NCBI RefSeq assembly: GCF_014203365.1
Contig: NZ_JACHIS010000001.1
Coordinates: forward strand, 4,960,001 to 5,024,000
DNA: 64,000 bases
DNA from: Actinoalloteichus hymeniacidonis
Lineage (GTDB): Bacteria; Actinomycetota; Actinomycetes; Mycobacteriales; Pseudonocardiaceae
Direction of reading: 5' to 3'
Shown: in pieces, positions 26,614 to 35,427 of the stretch
Numbering within the stretch: position 1 is the stretch's first letter
How the letters are laid out: every line of letters begins with the position of its first letter
Notes under the pieces: generated by a model
Databases searched by the model: none
What the model was told of the DNA's origin: nothing
What the model saw: only the letters and a program-made list of their open reading frames with translations
Made by a program: the position numbers and the translations under genes

Positions 26614-27135
26614 TCAGCCGCGATCCCATACCGCCTCGAACTCGCACTGGTCGATCTCCATGGCCGCGTACTGCGGGTCGTAGAGGTCGTGCGGCGAGTT
26701 GATCGGCCAGTCCGCCGCCACCGAGCGCTTCGAGGTTCCGTCGGGCCATTGTTCGATCTGCCGGACCCGCCGACCAGCCGCGTCCAGTTCCAGCAGGTCG
26801 ACCACGCCGTCGATCTCCTCGTCCGGCGGGAAACGCAGGAAGACCCGTGTTCTGCCCACCAGCGCCGCGAAGCCGGGCCGGTCTCGCTGTTCGGCTCGTT
26901 GCGCACGCAGTTCGGTGAGCGCGACATCGTGGTCTACGTCGGCAAGCTCGTACTCATCGAGTTCCCAGCCCTCGGCGGCGCTCACGGAATCCGGGTCCTC
27001 GACGACCTGCACTTCGGCGAGGTTCTCGACGATCTCCCGAGCGGTTTCGCCTCGAATCCACCACCACAGCCCGCCCATCCCGTAGTCATGCAGCACCAGG
27101 AACCGTCGTGGTCCGGGGAGATCGGCTTCACTCAT
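26614..27135 (-). CDS. hypothetical acidic protein
   Basis: The 173-residue protein (ATG 27135, MSEADLPG) is soluble and acidic, with FLVLHDYGMGGLWWWIRGETAREIVENLAEVQVVEDPDS near the start and VFLRFPPDEEIDGVVDLLELDAAGRRVRQIEQWPDG in the middle. It looks like a full-length actinobacterial protein of unknown function. It is 35 bp downstream of the TetR gene on the same strand and may be co-transcribed. Confidence 0.6.
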   Translation of the reverse strand: MSEADLPGPRRFLVLHDYGMGGLWWWIRGETAREIVENLAEVQVVEDPDSVSAAEGWELDEYELADVDHDVALTELRAQRAEQRDRPGFAALVGRTRVFLRFPPDEEIDGVVDLLELDAAGRRVRQIEQWPDGTSKRSVAADWPINSPHDLYDPQYAAMEIDQCEFEAVWDRG

Positions 27136-27170
27136 CTGCCCATGGTGAACCGGTGCACTTCGGCCACGAC

Positions 27171-27782
27171 TCAGCCGGTACCTCGGACGGCCCGCACGGC
27201 CTCGTCGTAGAGGTCCTCGACCGTCTCGGCGCCTTCGCTTGCGATCCAGGCCTCGACGGCGACGTCCACACAGCTCAGTGCGCTGGCGACGATCGCCTTG
27301 GCCTGCACGTCCAGGTCTCCCTCGGCTCCGCAGGCCCGCAGCCGACGGGCGATATCCGGGACCAGCAGTTCCATCCACCGCAGTTGTTTCTCGAGTTTGC
27401 GGGCCCGTAGCGAGGGCACCTCGTGCAACATCCTGGAGATCTCCAGGGAGACCTGAAGCGTGTAGTACGGGTCGGCGAGCATCGTCTCGAAGGCGCTTCG
27501 CAGCGCGGGCCAGGGCGTTTCGTCGGCGGGCCGGGCCGCCAGGGCCGTCTGGACCTTCAATCCGGTCTCGTTGAGGCTGCCCAACACCATGTCCTCTTTC
27601 GAGGCGAAGTACCGGAAGCAGGAGCGGCGGGAGATCCCGACCTCGGCGGCGATCTGGTCGATCGTGGTGTTGTCGAAGCCCTGTTCGATGAACAGGCGCA
27701 TCGCCGAGGCGGCTATCTCGGCCTGCACGGCGCGTCGGGTGCGCTCCCGCAATCCCGGGTTCTCGACATCTGCACCGGTCAT
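27171..27782 (-). CDS. TetR/AcrR-family regulator
   Basis: The 203-residue regulator has the N-terminal HTH in residues 14-60 (AASAMRLFIEQGFDNTTIDQIAAEVGISRRSCFRYFASKEDMV) and an all-helical ligand domain. The three-residue SRRSCFRYF segment is the recognition helix. It is divergent from an SDR gene, and the 123-bp gap holds 18-bp direct repeats plus a palindrome, so it probably represses itself and the dehydrogenase. Confidence 0.92.
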   Translation of the reverse strand: MTGADVENPGLRERTRRAVQAEIAASAMRLFIEQGFDNTTIDQIAAEVGISRRSCFRYFASKEDMVLGSLNETGLKVQTALAARPADETPWPALRSAFETMLADPYYTLQVSLEISRMLHEVPSLRARKLEKQLRWMELLVPDIARRLRACGAEGDLDVQAKAIVASALSCVDVAVEAWIASEGAETVEDLYDEAVRAVRGTG

Positions 27783-27810
27783 GGGCGGAGGTTACGCCCC
27801 CGGCCGCACT

Positions 27811-27854
27811 CCGTACCAACGTGACACCCCGTACCATCGTGGCACCAAGTGCCA
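27811..27854. promoter_or_regulatory. operator cluster between tetR-like and SDR genes
   Basis: Two contiguous 18-bp direct repeats (27811-27828 and 27829-27846) begin CCGTACCA and differ at two positions only. The second runs into the palindrome TGGCAC-caa-GTGCCA at 27840-27854. The arrangement lies wholly within the divergent gap, where a TetR dimer pair would bind. Confidence 0.65.
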
Positions 27855-27905
27855 CACTCGACGTATGGTGCAGCAGAGTCAGTCGTTCTTCTCCCGGGAG
27901 CAGTC

Positions 27906-28706
27906 ATGACAGCAGTCGATTACCGCAACCAGACCACCCTGATCACCGGCGCGAGCTCCGGAATCGGCGTCGAGTTCGCCAGGCAGCTCGCAGGCCGGGG
28001 CTCGAACGTGGTCCTGGTGGCCCGCAGGAAGGACCGCCTGGAGGCATTGGCCACCGAGCTCACGTCGGCCCACGACATCCGGGCCACCGTGCTGCCACTG
28101 GATCTGAGCAAACCGGCGGCCGGGCGACAGCTGGCGGAACAGGTCGACCAGCTCGATTTAGACATCACGAGCCTGATCGGCAATGCGGGCTTCGCTACCT
28201 CCGGCCCGTTCCACACCGAGGACCCGGCTCGGATCGGCGAGCAGATCAACGTCAACATCGCCAACCTGGTCGACATCAATCTGGCCTTCATCGGGCGGCT
28301 GCGCGCCGCCCGGCGCGGGGTGCTGGTCAACGTCGCCAGCGTCGCGGGCTACCAACCGATCCCGTATATGGCGGTCTATGCGGCGACCAAGGCCTTCGTG
28401 TTGAGCTTCACCGAAGCACTCTGGGCGGAGTCCCGAAAGCTGGGGCCTCGGGTGCTGTGTCTCTCCCCCGGCGCCACCAGGACGGAGTTCTTCGACGTCA
28501 GCGGCACCCACGACATGGTGGCCAGTGCCCCACTCCAGACCCCGCGTGAGGTGGTCGCCAGCGGACTGCGGGCGCTGGACCGGCGCAACCCGCCGCCCAG
28601 CACGGTATCCGGCAGACGGAACCGCCTGATCACCGCAGTGGGACCCCGGTTGCTCAGCAGGCGTCGGACGCTGTCGGTCGCCGCCTCGATCGCACAGCAG
28701 CGGTAG
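27906..28706 (+). CDS. short-chain dehydrogenase/reductase
   Basis: The 266-residue enzyme starts at ATG 27906 (GGGAG upstream). It has the classical SDR motifs: TGASSGIG for the cofactor, NAG (IGNAGFA), catalytic Ser in VNVASVAG, and YAATK with the Tyr-Lys pair, plus SPGATRTEF. VARRK after the second strand favours NADP(H). The substrate is unknown; similarity is to oxidoreductases acting on steroids or fatty acyl groups. The C-terminal basic tail (GRRNRLITAVGPRLLSRRRT) may be membrane-associated. Confidence 0.9.
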   Translation: MTAVDYRNQTTLITGASSGIGVEFARQLAGRGSNVVLVARRKDRLEALATELTSAHDIRATVLPLDLSKPAAGRQLAEQVDQLDLDITSLIGNAGFATSGPFHTEDPARIGEQINVNIANLVDINLAFIGRLRAARRGVLVNVASVAGYQPIPYMAVYAATKAFVLSFTEALWAESRKLGPRVLCLSPGATRTEFFDVSGTHDMVASAPLQTPREVVASGLRALDRRNPPPSTVSGRRNRLITAVGPRLLSRRRTLSVAASIAQQR

Positions 28707-28733
28707 CGGCGCGGCCCTCGCCGCCCGACCGGC

Positions 28734-29234
28734 TCAGACGTCCTCGCGCAGGGCCTGCTCGACGAAGTTGTCGAGATTGCCGAGCATCCGGTCGATCGTC
28801 TCCTGCTCGGTGAGACTCTCCTTGGTCTGTCGCAGCTCGGGTTTGCGCTTGCCCCGCAGGTAGAGCGAGCAGGCGAGGTCGGCACAGGCGTAGGTGCCGA
28901 CGGTGTTGCCGTGTCGACCGGCCGCACCGGCACGCCGGGCCGAGAACAGCGCGATCCCGGTCAGGCTGTGGGTCACCTGGCAGAACGCGCACATGTTCGA
29001 CCGCATCGCGCTGCGCCGCTCCGGAGCGGCACGCAAGGCGAGCCCGACTGGCCCGTTGACGAGCATGGCGACCAGGTAGGCGCGGTCTCGGGCCTTCGGG
29101 TCACGCCAGCCGAGGAAGTCGCGGTTATCCCAGTCGATCGTCTCGAACTTCGCGGGCAACGACAGCGATTTCGCCTCGCCCTTGGAGCAGTTCACGAACG
29201 ATCGTCTGATCTCATCCTGCGATAGCGGCTGCAC
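28734..29234 (-). CDS. FBP-domain (EF-G-binding-like) zinc-finger protein
   Basis: The 166-residue protein starts at GTG 29234; the second of two adjacent GTGs is preferred because GGAGG then has 5-bp spacing. It matches the FBP C-terminal treble-clef family (PF16571): RSFVNCSKGEAKSLSLP, WDNRDFLGWRDPKA, then a zinc centre made by MCAFCQVTHS and GTYACADLACSLYLRGK. Relatives bind elongation factor G and give fusidic-acid-like resistance, with an intrinsic role in ribosome release. It is convergent with the SDR gene. Confidence 0.85.
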   Translation of the reverse strand: MQPLSQDEIRRSFVNCSKGEAKSLSLPAKFETIDWDNRDFLGWRDPKARDRAYLVAMLVNGPVGLALRAAPERRSAMRSNMCAFCQVTHSLTGIALFSARRAGAAGRHGNTVGTYACADLACSLYLRGKRKPELRQTKESLTEQETIDRMLGNLDNFVEQALREDV

Positions 29235-29427
29235 CACTGCCTCCTCGTCGAAAAACCTTCGTCGCCGGACACTCGCCCACCGATCCGTGACGTGAATGCG
29301 CCGACAGCCCGATTTCGGCCATCCCGGTGGGCGACCCGACGACGGTAGGACGCCCGGGTCGGTTCGGTCGAACGGATTTCCCGGCACCGGGCGTCGGCGA
29401 TGACTCGCCCCCTACGGCACCGACCAG

Positions 29428-29463
29428 GCGTGCGGCGGCGGATGGCCCACCGCCGCCGCACGC
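29428..29463 (-). terminator. terminator of the copper/DyP operon
   Basis: A perfect 14-bp stem, GCGTGCGGCGGCGG at 29428-29441 and its complement at 29450-29463, closes an 8-base loop 10 bp after the DyP stop codon. Confidence 0.85.
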
Positions 29464-29472
29464 GATCACGCC

Positions 29473-30696
29473 TCAGCCCAGCAGGGTCTCACCGATATAG
29501 CCGTTGCGCTCGCATCCGGGTGGGATCGCGAACACCGCCGATCCGATCGGCGCAATCCACTCGTTGAGCAGATCCAGTTCGTCGAGACGCCGCTGAATGG
29601 GCACGAACTGCCGGTCGACGTCGGCCTGGAACGACACGAAGATCAACCCCGAATCGGAGACCTGTTCGCCGGTCGGCGGCTGGTCGTAGTTGTAGCCGCG
29701 CCGGAAGAACCGCTCGTCCGGATTGTCGGAGCGAGCCCGACGCATGTGCGAGAACTCCGGGATCACCGGGAAACCGATCGCGGTGGTCGCGGTGAAATCG
29801 GCCTCGTCGTGCTCGTTCTCGCCGGTCAGCGGCGCGCCGTTGTGGAGAAAGCGGCCCACCGACTGTTCCCGACCGCCCCGATCGAGCCGGTCCCACTTGT
29901 CCAGATCCATGTGGATCCGACGGATCACCGCCCCGGTGCCACCCGCGAGCCACCCGCTCGCGGACCAGACGAGCCGGTCGAAATCCTCGGTGCCCGGGGC
30001 CAGGTTCGTGGTCCCGTCGACCTGGCCGAAGAGATTCCGCATGGTGGTGCCCGGGGCGACGGTGCCGTGGGCGCGGCGGAAGCCATGCTGCGTCCAGCGC
30101 ACCTTCGCGAAGCTTCGGCTGTCCTTCAACAGCATCCGGGTCGCGTGGGCGACGGTGATCGGATCGTCGGCGGCGATCTGGATGAGCAGATCCCCGTCGC
30201 TGAACTCGGGTTGCAGCCGGTCGGTCTCGAACGCGGGCAGCGAGGCCAACCAGGTGGGTCGGTCCCCGCCCGCGAGGGCGACCAAGCCGGGCCCGAAGCC
30301 GAAGGTCACCGTGAGCCGAGCCGGGGCCATGGCCAGTTCCGGTTCGGAGTCGGCCAGTGCCTGCTCGCCCTGGGTGAGTCGGGCTGCGTCGTCGGTGAGG
30401 ATGCGCATCAGCCGCCGCAGTGCGTCGGCATCGGTATCCGCGTTCAGATCGAGTCCGACGAAGGTCGCATGGGCTTGGGCGTCGGTGTCGATACCCGCCT
30501 GATGGGTGCCGTGGAAGGGGACGACCTCGTCCCCGTTGCGCGGCGGCGCCGCCGATGGAGTGCTCTCGGCGGCGCGGTTGATGCCGTAGTCGAGGCCGAT
30601 CGCGGCTGCGGCGCCGACGCCGGCGACGGCTCCCCCGAGGAGGAACCGTCGCCGGGTCGACGCGCCCCGACGCTTGTCGCTGTCGGGAGCGTCCAT
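29473..30696 (-). CDS. Tat-exported DyP-type peroxidase
   Basis: The 407-residue haem peroxidase carries a Tat signal (TRRRFLLGG at 14-22, then a hydrophobic stretch). It has the family signature G224-QV-D227-G228 with the catalytic Asp, and the proximal haem ligand H317 in EFSHMRRAR. The layout fits exported EfeB/DtpA-type DyPs. It overlaps the PCu(A)C gene by one base and is the last gene of a four-gene minus-strand copper operon. In Streptomyces, DtpA helps mature a copper-radical oxidase; such a role here is an inference from context. Confidence 0.93.
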   Translation of the reverse strand: MDAPDSDKRRGASTRRRFLLGGAVAGVGAAAAIGLDYGINRAAESTPSAAPPRNGDEVVPFHGTHQAGIDTDAQAHATFVGLDLNADTDADALRRLMRILTDDAARLTQGEQALADSEPELAMAPARLTVTFGFGPGLVALAGGDRPTWLASLPAFETDRLQPEFSDGDLLIQIAADDPITVAHATRMLLKDSRSFAKVRWTQHGFRRAHGTVAPGTTMRNLFGQVDGTTNLAPGTEDFDRLVWSASGWLAGGTGAVIRRIHMDLDKWDRLDRGGREQSVGRFLHNGAPLTGENEHDEADFTATTAIGFPVIPEFSHMRRARSDNPDERFFRRGYNYDQPPTGEQVSDSGLIFVSFQADVDRQFVPIQRRLDELDLLNEWIAPIGSAVFAIPPGCERNGYIGETLLG

Positions 30697-31265
30697 CAGT
30701 GCCCCATGTCCATGTCCGCGTCCATGTCCGCGTCGCCCTCGTAGCTCTCGTTGGCGCCGGAGTAGTCCTTCACCGGTGCGGTGAACTCGAAGGTCGAGTC
30801 GTCCGAGAAGGTGAGGGTGAAGGTGACCTCGGCACCGGCTTCGAGCGGCTCGGTCAGGTCCATCAACATGATGTGGTCGGCGCCGGGTTCGAGGGTGAGT
30901 GCTCCGTTGGCCGGGATGACGAATCCGCCGTCGATCTGGCGCATCGTCATCTCGCCTGCCTCGTTCTCGACGGTCTCGTGCAGTTCGAGCATCGTCGAGG
31001 CCTCGCTGGTGGCGGACACGACGGTGACGTCCTGGTCCGAGGAGTTCGGCAGTTCACCGAAGGCGGCGGACATACCCTCGTCCGCTGCCTTCACCCAGGC
31101 GTCGCTGATGTCGATCGCGTCGGCCTCGGTCTGGCTCGCCTGCTCGGCCCCGCCCTCGGCGGCCGCCCCGTCGGCGGTGCTGCCCGTCGCACAACCGGCC
31201 AGCGCAAGCGAGCCGACGGCGAACAGGACGGTGAGACGAAGGGTGTTCTTGATACGAGTGTTCAC
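30696..31265 (-). CDS. PCu(A)C copper chaperone lipoprotein
   Basis: The 189-residue product starts at GTG 31265, with GGAAGG upstream. A lipoprotein signal (VGSLALAGC) precedes the PCu(A)C domain: DAWVKAADEGMSAAFGELPNSSDQDVTVVSA, LELHETV and GEMTMRQI with the copper-binding H-x(n)-M set, and HIMLMDL. The tail DADMDADMDMGH adds an extra Met/His metal site. It loads copper onto extracytoplasmic targets. The stop overlaps the DyP start (TGATG), linking the two. Confidence 0.93.
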   Translation of the reverse strand: MNTRIKNTLRLTVLFAVGSLALAGCATGSTADGAAAEGGAEQASQTEADAIDISDAWVKAADEGMSAAFGELPNSSDQDVTVVSATSEASTMLELHETVENEAGEMTMRQIDGGFVIPANGALTLEPGADHIMLMDLTEPLEAGAEVTFTLTFSDDSTFEFTAPVKDYSGANESYEGDADMDADMDMGH

Positions 31266-31287
31266 AGGAATGTGCCTTCCGAAAATG

Positions 31288-31887
31288 CTAGTTGCCGACG
31301 CCGGTTTGCGGTGAGTCGTCGGAGGCGCCGTCACGGGTGCGGCGCCGAAGGAAGTGGACGAGCGCGAACAGGGCGGCCGAGGTGACCGCGCCTGCGGCGC
31401 CGATCAGGGGAACGCGCAGGTTCCCCTCGGTTTCCTGTGTGCTCTGAGCTTCTTGGTCCTGGTCCTGACCCTGCTGTTCGACGTTCGTGGCCATCGCCGC
31501 CCGCGAGAGCGGCTGCCCGTCGCCGATGGTGAACGGGATGATCCCGCTGATGGGGTGGCCGTCCGAGGACACCACCCGCCAACGGATCTCGTAGCCCGCT
31601 TCGGCCAGTCCCGGTTCGAGTTCGGCGGTGACCGCACCGTCTCGAACCTCGGGTTCCCCGGTCACCCAGTCCGTGCCCGACTCGTCGACGACGATGATCG
31701 CGGCCCCGATCGTGAGGACGTCGGCGGAGAAGGACAGGGACACGACCTCGGGTGCGGCGTCGAGCTGCTGCCCGTCGGTCGGATTGCTGGAGATCAGCTC
31801 GTCGTGGGCCGACGCGGGTAGCGCCGTGCCGAGGACGAGAACGGCTGACGCGATGAACGCGGCGCCGAGCATGCGGAAAGTGCGCAT
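31288..31887 (-). CDS. CopC-like copper-binding membrane-anchored protein
   Basis: The 199-residue protein has a signal ending at ASA, so the mature protein begins with HDELISSNP, giving the N-terminal His used by CopC to bind Cu(II). The later VVSSDGHPISGIIPFTI supplies the second conserved His. A Gln/Glu-rich linker (EQQGQDQDQEAQ) leads to one membrane helix (about 163-182) and a basic cytoplasmic tail. The 22-bp gap to the PCu(A)C gene supports one transcript. Confidence 0.92.
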   Translation of the reverse strand: MRTFRMLGAAFIASAVLVLGTALPASAHDELISSNPTDGQQLDAAPEVVSLSFSADVLTIGAAIIVVDESGTDWVTGEPEVRDGAVTAELEPGLAEAGYEIRWRVVSSDGHPISGIIPFTIGDGQPLSRAAMATNVEQQGQDQDQEAQSTQETEGNLRVPLIGAAGAVTSAALFALVHFLRRRTRDGASDDSPQTGVGN

Positions 31888-32007
31888 TGGATCAACCCAT
31901 CTGCACGGTCGGCGCAGACTCGCCTGTCGTGCGGGAGAGACCCCGCCATCGAATCGAGGCGGGGTGAAACGCCGTCTACAGCGGTGGGCGAGAACGGCGG
32001 ATGAAGG

Positions 32008-32637
32008 TCAGAGCACGCGCACTCGTGGCGGTCCGCGCCGCCGCACGGTGCAGGCCAATGGGTCGTCGCCGAGGCCACGGGTTCCCTCGGTCACCACCAG
32101 GACCGGGCACCGGTCGGGCGGGCCGAGCGGAACGGGTATCGGCTGGCTCAGGGTCCGGCGGGCCCACATCGCGATCTGTCGCGCCAGCGATCGCAGCCGC
32201 AGGATCGCCTGTTCGCCCCGGTAGAGCGCCGCGATCGTGACCACGGCCGCGAAGCCGTGCCAAAGCCACATCTCGACATCGCCCTGCACCATGGCCAGCG
32301 TGCTGTCGGCGGGCGGCGCGTGGTGTTGCGCGTGGTCGTGATGGGCGCCGTGCCCATGATGGGCAGCTCCGTGCGGCGTCGCGCCGAGCACGAAGAGCAT
32401 GTGGAACAGCAGCTGGCTCAGTGCGACGGAGGCCGACATGCGGAGCAGCGACAGCTTCCGCCCGGAGAGGATCGTGCAGACGATGAGCGACAGCACCCAG
32501 GGCACCGCCACGCCGAACAAGGTCGGTGGGAGACCGCCGCCTGCGAGGTGCGACAGCAGAGCCGTGCAGGTCGCCACCGACGCGGCGGCTACGCCACGCG
32601 GTGCCTGGTGACCTCTCGACTGCCGCACATCCGCCAT
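32008..32637 (-). CDS. His-rich membrane protein of the copper operon
   Basis: The 209-residue protein has four predicted membrane segments. Between the third and fourth lies a loop with about ten histidines (HGAAHHGHGAHHDHAQHH), a likely metal sink outside or inside the membrane. A cytoplasmic tail of about 60 residues follows. It is the promoter-proximal gene of the operon; gap to CopC is 120 bp, so a second promoter is possible. The family is known in actinobacteria only as hypothetical; copper handling is inferred from histidines and neighbours. Confidence 0.75.
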   Translation of the reverse strand: MADVRQSRGHQAPRGVAAASVATCTALLSHLAGGGLPPTLFGVAVPWVLSLIVCTILSGRKLSLLRMSASVALSQLLFHMLFVLGATPHGAAHHGHGAHHDHAQHHAPPADSTLAMVQGDVEMWLWHGFAAVVTIAALYRGEQAILRLRSLARQIAMWARRTLSQPIPVPLGPPDRCPVLVVTEGTRGLGDDPLACTVRRRGPPRVRVL

Positions 32638-32777
32638 TGTGGCAGTGCCGTGCGCCGAGCCTCACCTGGTCGTCCAGTCCGCAACCGAATGCGCTGACCT
32701 GCGGCTCGCCCACGAGCATCCCGTCCGTGCCGAACCGCCTCAGCCCGCCGGACGATCCGATGGGCTTGCTCACAGCG

Positions 32778-35192
32778 CTACGGCCGGTTGGAGATCTCCA
32801 GTACTTCCAGCTGCGGCGAGGCCTGGATGTCGGCCTCGCAGAACCGGCCGGTTATCCACTGTTTCTCGGCGAACGACTGCGTCTGGTCCGCGAAGTGCGG
32901 CGAGTCCGGATCCGAGGACTGCGAATAGGTCGTCAGCGTGCGAATGTCCGGGCATTCGCCGCCGTCGAACGCCACCACGTGCACGTAGCTGCTGGTGTTC
33001 GAGCCGAAACCGTCGCCGATCGCGTCGTGCCCGGCGTCCGGGTTCCATTCGCTGGCCACGACGTTGAACACGCCCAGTTCGCCCCGGCCGCCGCCGATGG
33101 CAGCACGTTCGCCGTCCCACTCGACGTACTGGTTCTCGCCGAGCGGCGCGTCCACCGCGATGCCCGCGGCGTCGAGGTCGGCGACCGCGTCGGCCAGCGC
33201 CGTGGCCAGCGCGGGGTTGTCCGGATTCAGCGTGTTCGGGGTGCCCACCGGGTCGGTCGGGTCGAAGGGCACGGTCCACAGCACGTCGTCGGGCGTTCGC
33301 GCGAGGGGCAGCCAGTACCGGCTGAACAGCATGGCTCCCCGACTGTCCACGTCCATGCGGCCGTCCCATGCTGCCAACGCCGAGCAGGCCTCGGTGACGT
33401 CCACGAAGACACCGTCGGAGGTTCGGGCTCGGCCGCCCGGCAGGCTTGCGCACATCTCGACGGTGCCGCCGAGCGCGAGTTCGGCGCTGTGCGATCGATT
33501 GGAGAACACCAGATCCCAGGTGTTGTCCGGGGTGAAGTCACCCGTGTCGAGCTGATCGGTGATCTCGGTGATCGCGCCCCTGGTCCGGGTGCTGCGGGTC
33601 GATTCGGTGGTGCCGACCAGGCGTGCGAAACCGGTCACCGGCTCCTCGGGGTTGGTCAACCAGTAGCTCTCGTTCGAGTTGACCAGATAGTCGCGCCGCT
33701 CCAGGTAGGGCAGGGACCCCGGTCCGGCGGCACCGGGCTGCACTGCGGCCGGGTCCACAGGCCAGGCGCAGTCGCCCTGGGCGGCATCGAGCACCGCGAC
33801 GCCGAGTTCCTGGTAGGTGGCCCGCCCCAGTTCGGTGTTGCAGCGTTCGGCGTGTGCATCGGTGACGTTGGGCAGCACCGTCCGACCGGAGTAGGCGGTG
33901 TCTCCCTGCGAGTCGGCGCCGAGGAGGTTGAACGCGGAGATTCCCTGGTGTGCCCGCAGCGCCTCGTCGAACTCCTCGATATCGGTCGCTCGGCTCACCG
34001 CGTAGAACGAGTCGAGCAGGCGCATGTTCGCGGTGTTGGGGTCGGCGAGAACGAAGGCGGTCTCGGTCGACCAGGGCAGCGGCAGGTCTCGAAGCTGGGT
34101 GATGACCGGGCCGAACTCCGTCCACCACTGGGTGCGGGTCACCGGTTCGATGTCGCCCTCGGGCGTACGGGTGTCGACGGTGACGGCACGACGTTCCATC
34201 GGCACCGCCTCGTCGTCGACGAGGTAGGCGGTGGGGTCGTCGGGCGACAGCGTCAACTCGAACAGGGTGAACGGCCGGGTGGCATCGGCGATGGTGCCGC
34301 TCCAGGCGAAGCTCGCGTTGTGGCCGATCGTGATGGTGGGCAATCCGATGAAGGACGCGCCGTTGGCATTCCATTCACCGGGGATGGTGATGTGTGCCTG
34401 GTGGAAGAGGAAGTCCCCGCCCCAGGGCAGGTGTGGGTTGGCCACCGAGATTCCTCGGCCGCTCTCGGTGACGTCGCCGCCCAGCGCGATGGAGTTGCTG
34501 CCCGGCTTAGACAGGTCCGGTCCGGTGGATTCCGGGATCGACGACCCGCCGGATTCGGCGGTCTCCTCGGCGGGGCCTTCCGCGAGCGCATCGCTGACCC
34601 CGGTCTGCCCGAGGAAGGTGCTCCAGGCTGCGGCCCGTCGGTAGACGTCGATCTCGGTCATCGGGCGTAACCAGCCTTGATCCCCGCAGGCCTGCCCACC
34701 ACGCTCGGCGAGGAGCAGGTTGTAGCCCTGCGCATAGCCGCGAACCAGGTCGCGGATCTCATCGCTCGGCCCGAGCGGCGCGGGTTGGTCGATCAACCGC
34801 TCGATCACCCCGCTCTGATTGATACTCGTGTAGTAGAGATCGGACGAGAGGTTGGTGGACGCCGTGGTCAGTGCACCGGCGGGCGTCTCGTCCGGGCCGA
34901 AGTATCTGGACCGCTCGCCTGCGAAGGTCACCATCCCCGTTCCGATGGTGCACAGGTGGTCGCGGGCCGCGGCATAGCCGTGACCGAATCCCGCATCCTC
35001 GTGGTCGTCGGCGAGGACGTGCGGGACGCCCTTCTCCGTGTATCGGATGGTCGCGGCGAGTGCGCCGCCCGCCTCGGCCGGATCCGATGCCGAGGAGAAG
35101 CACCCCGACAGGACGGCGACCGTGGCCGTCATGGCCAGGATCGGCAGGCGTCTCCGGTGTTTTCCCAGCGGCGGGGACTTGTGTTGATTCAC
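32778..35192 (-). CDS. penicillin-acylase-family (aculeacin/AHL acylase-like) lipoprotein
   Basis: The 804-residue Ntn-hydrolase has a signal with lipobox VLSGC (Cys31). The alpha part ends near G231, and the nucleophile Ser232 follows (KPG-SNSIALGG), the autoprocessing site of this family. Other conserved elements are GYAAARDHL, HLPWGGDFLFHQAHI, GLPTITIGHNASFAWSGT and DYLVNSNESYWLTNP. Related enzymes remove acyl chains from lipopeptides or N-acyl homoserine lactones; the substrate cannot be named. Full length for the family. It is monocistronic. Confidence 0.92.
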   Translation of the reverse strand: MNQHKSPPLGKHRRRLPILAMTATVAVLSGCFSSASDPAEAGGALAATIRYTEKGVPHVLADDHEDAGFGHGYAAARDHLCTIGTGMVTFAGERSRYFGPDETPAGALTTASTNLSSDLYYTSINQSGVIERLIDQPAPLGPSDEIRDLVRGYAQGYNLLLAERGGQACGDQGWLRPMTEIDVYRRAAAWSTFLGQTGVSDALAEGPAEETAESGGSSIPESTGPDLSKPGSNSIALGGDVTESGRGISVANPHLPWGGDFLFHQAHITIPGEWNANGASFIGLPTITIGHNASFAWSGTIADATRPFTLFELTLSPDDPTAYLVDDEAVPMERRAVTVDTRTPEGDIEPVTRTQWWTEFGPVITQLRDLPLPWSTETAFVLADPNTANMRLLDSFYAVSRATDIEEFDEALRAHQGISAFNLLGADSQGDTAYSGRTVLPNVTDAHAERCNTELGRATYQELGVAVLDAAQGDCAWPVDPAAVQPGAAGPGSLPYLERRDYLVNSNESYWLTNPEEPVTGFARLVGTTESTRSTRTRGAITEITDQLDTGDFTPDNTWDLVFSNRSHSAELALGGTVEMCASLPGGRARTSDGVFVDVTEACSALAAWDGRMDVDSRGAMLFSRYWLPLARTPDDVLWTVPFDPTDPVGTPNTLNPDNPALATALADAVADLDAAGIAVDAPLGENQYVEWDGERAAIGGGRGELGVFNVVASEWNPDAGHDAIGDGFGSNTSSYVHVVAFDGGECPDIRTLTTYSQSSDPDSPHFADQTQSFAEKQWITGRFCEADIQASPQLEVLEISNRP

Positions 35193-35427
35193 TATGAGGT
35201 CTCCCTGGCGTCGTGCTACCAGGCAAGATTGGCTCTTCTGTCCTTTTCGGACACTACGATCATCCGGTCTTCGACGGTGTGGCTAGAACCACCCCGCACC
35301 GAGTGGGCAGATTCATTCCCAGACCCGCGATAAACCGTCCAGCTTCAGGCGAAGCCCGCGCACCCGGGACCTGTCGATCGAATGGCTCTGAGCCTGGCGC
35401 TCCCTCGGCGGCCACTGCGCCGGGGAT

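Noticed and set aside
32526-34670. Open frame of about 714 codons on the plus strand
   Set aside because: It is antisense to the penicillin-acylase gene, with low-complexity Val/Gly/Arg translation.
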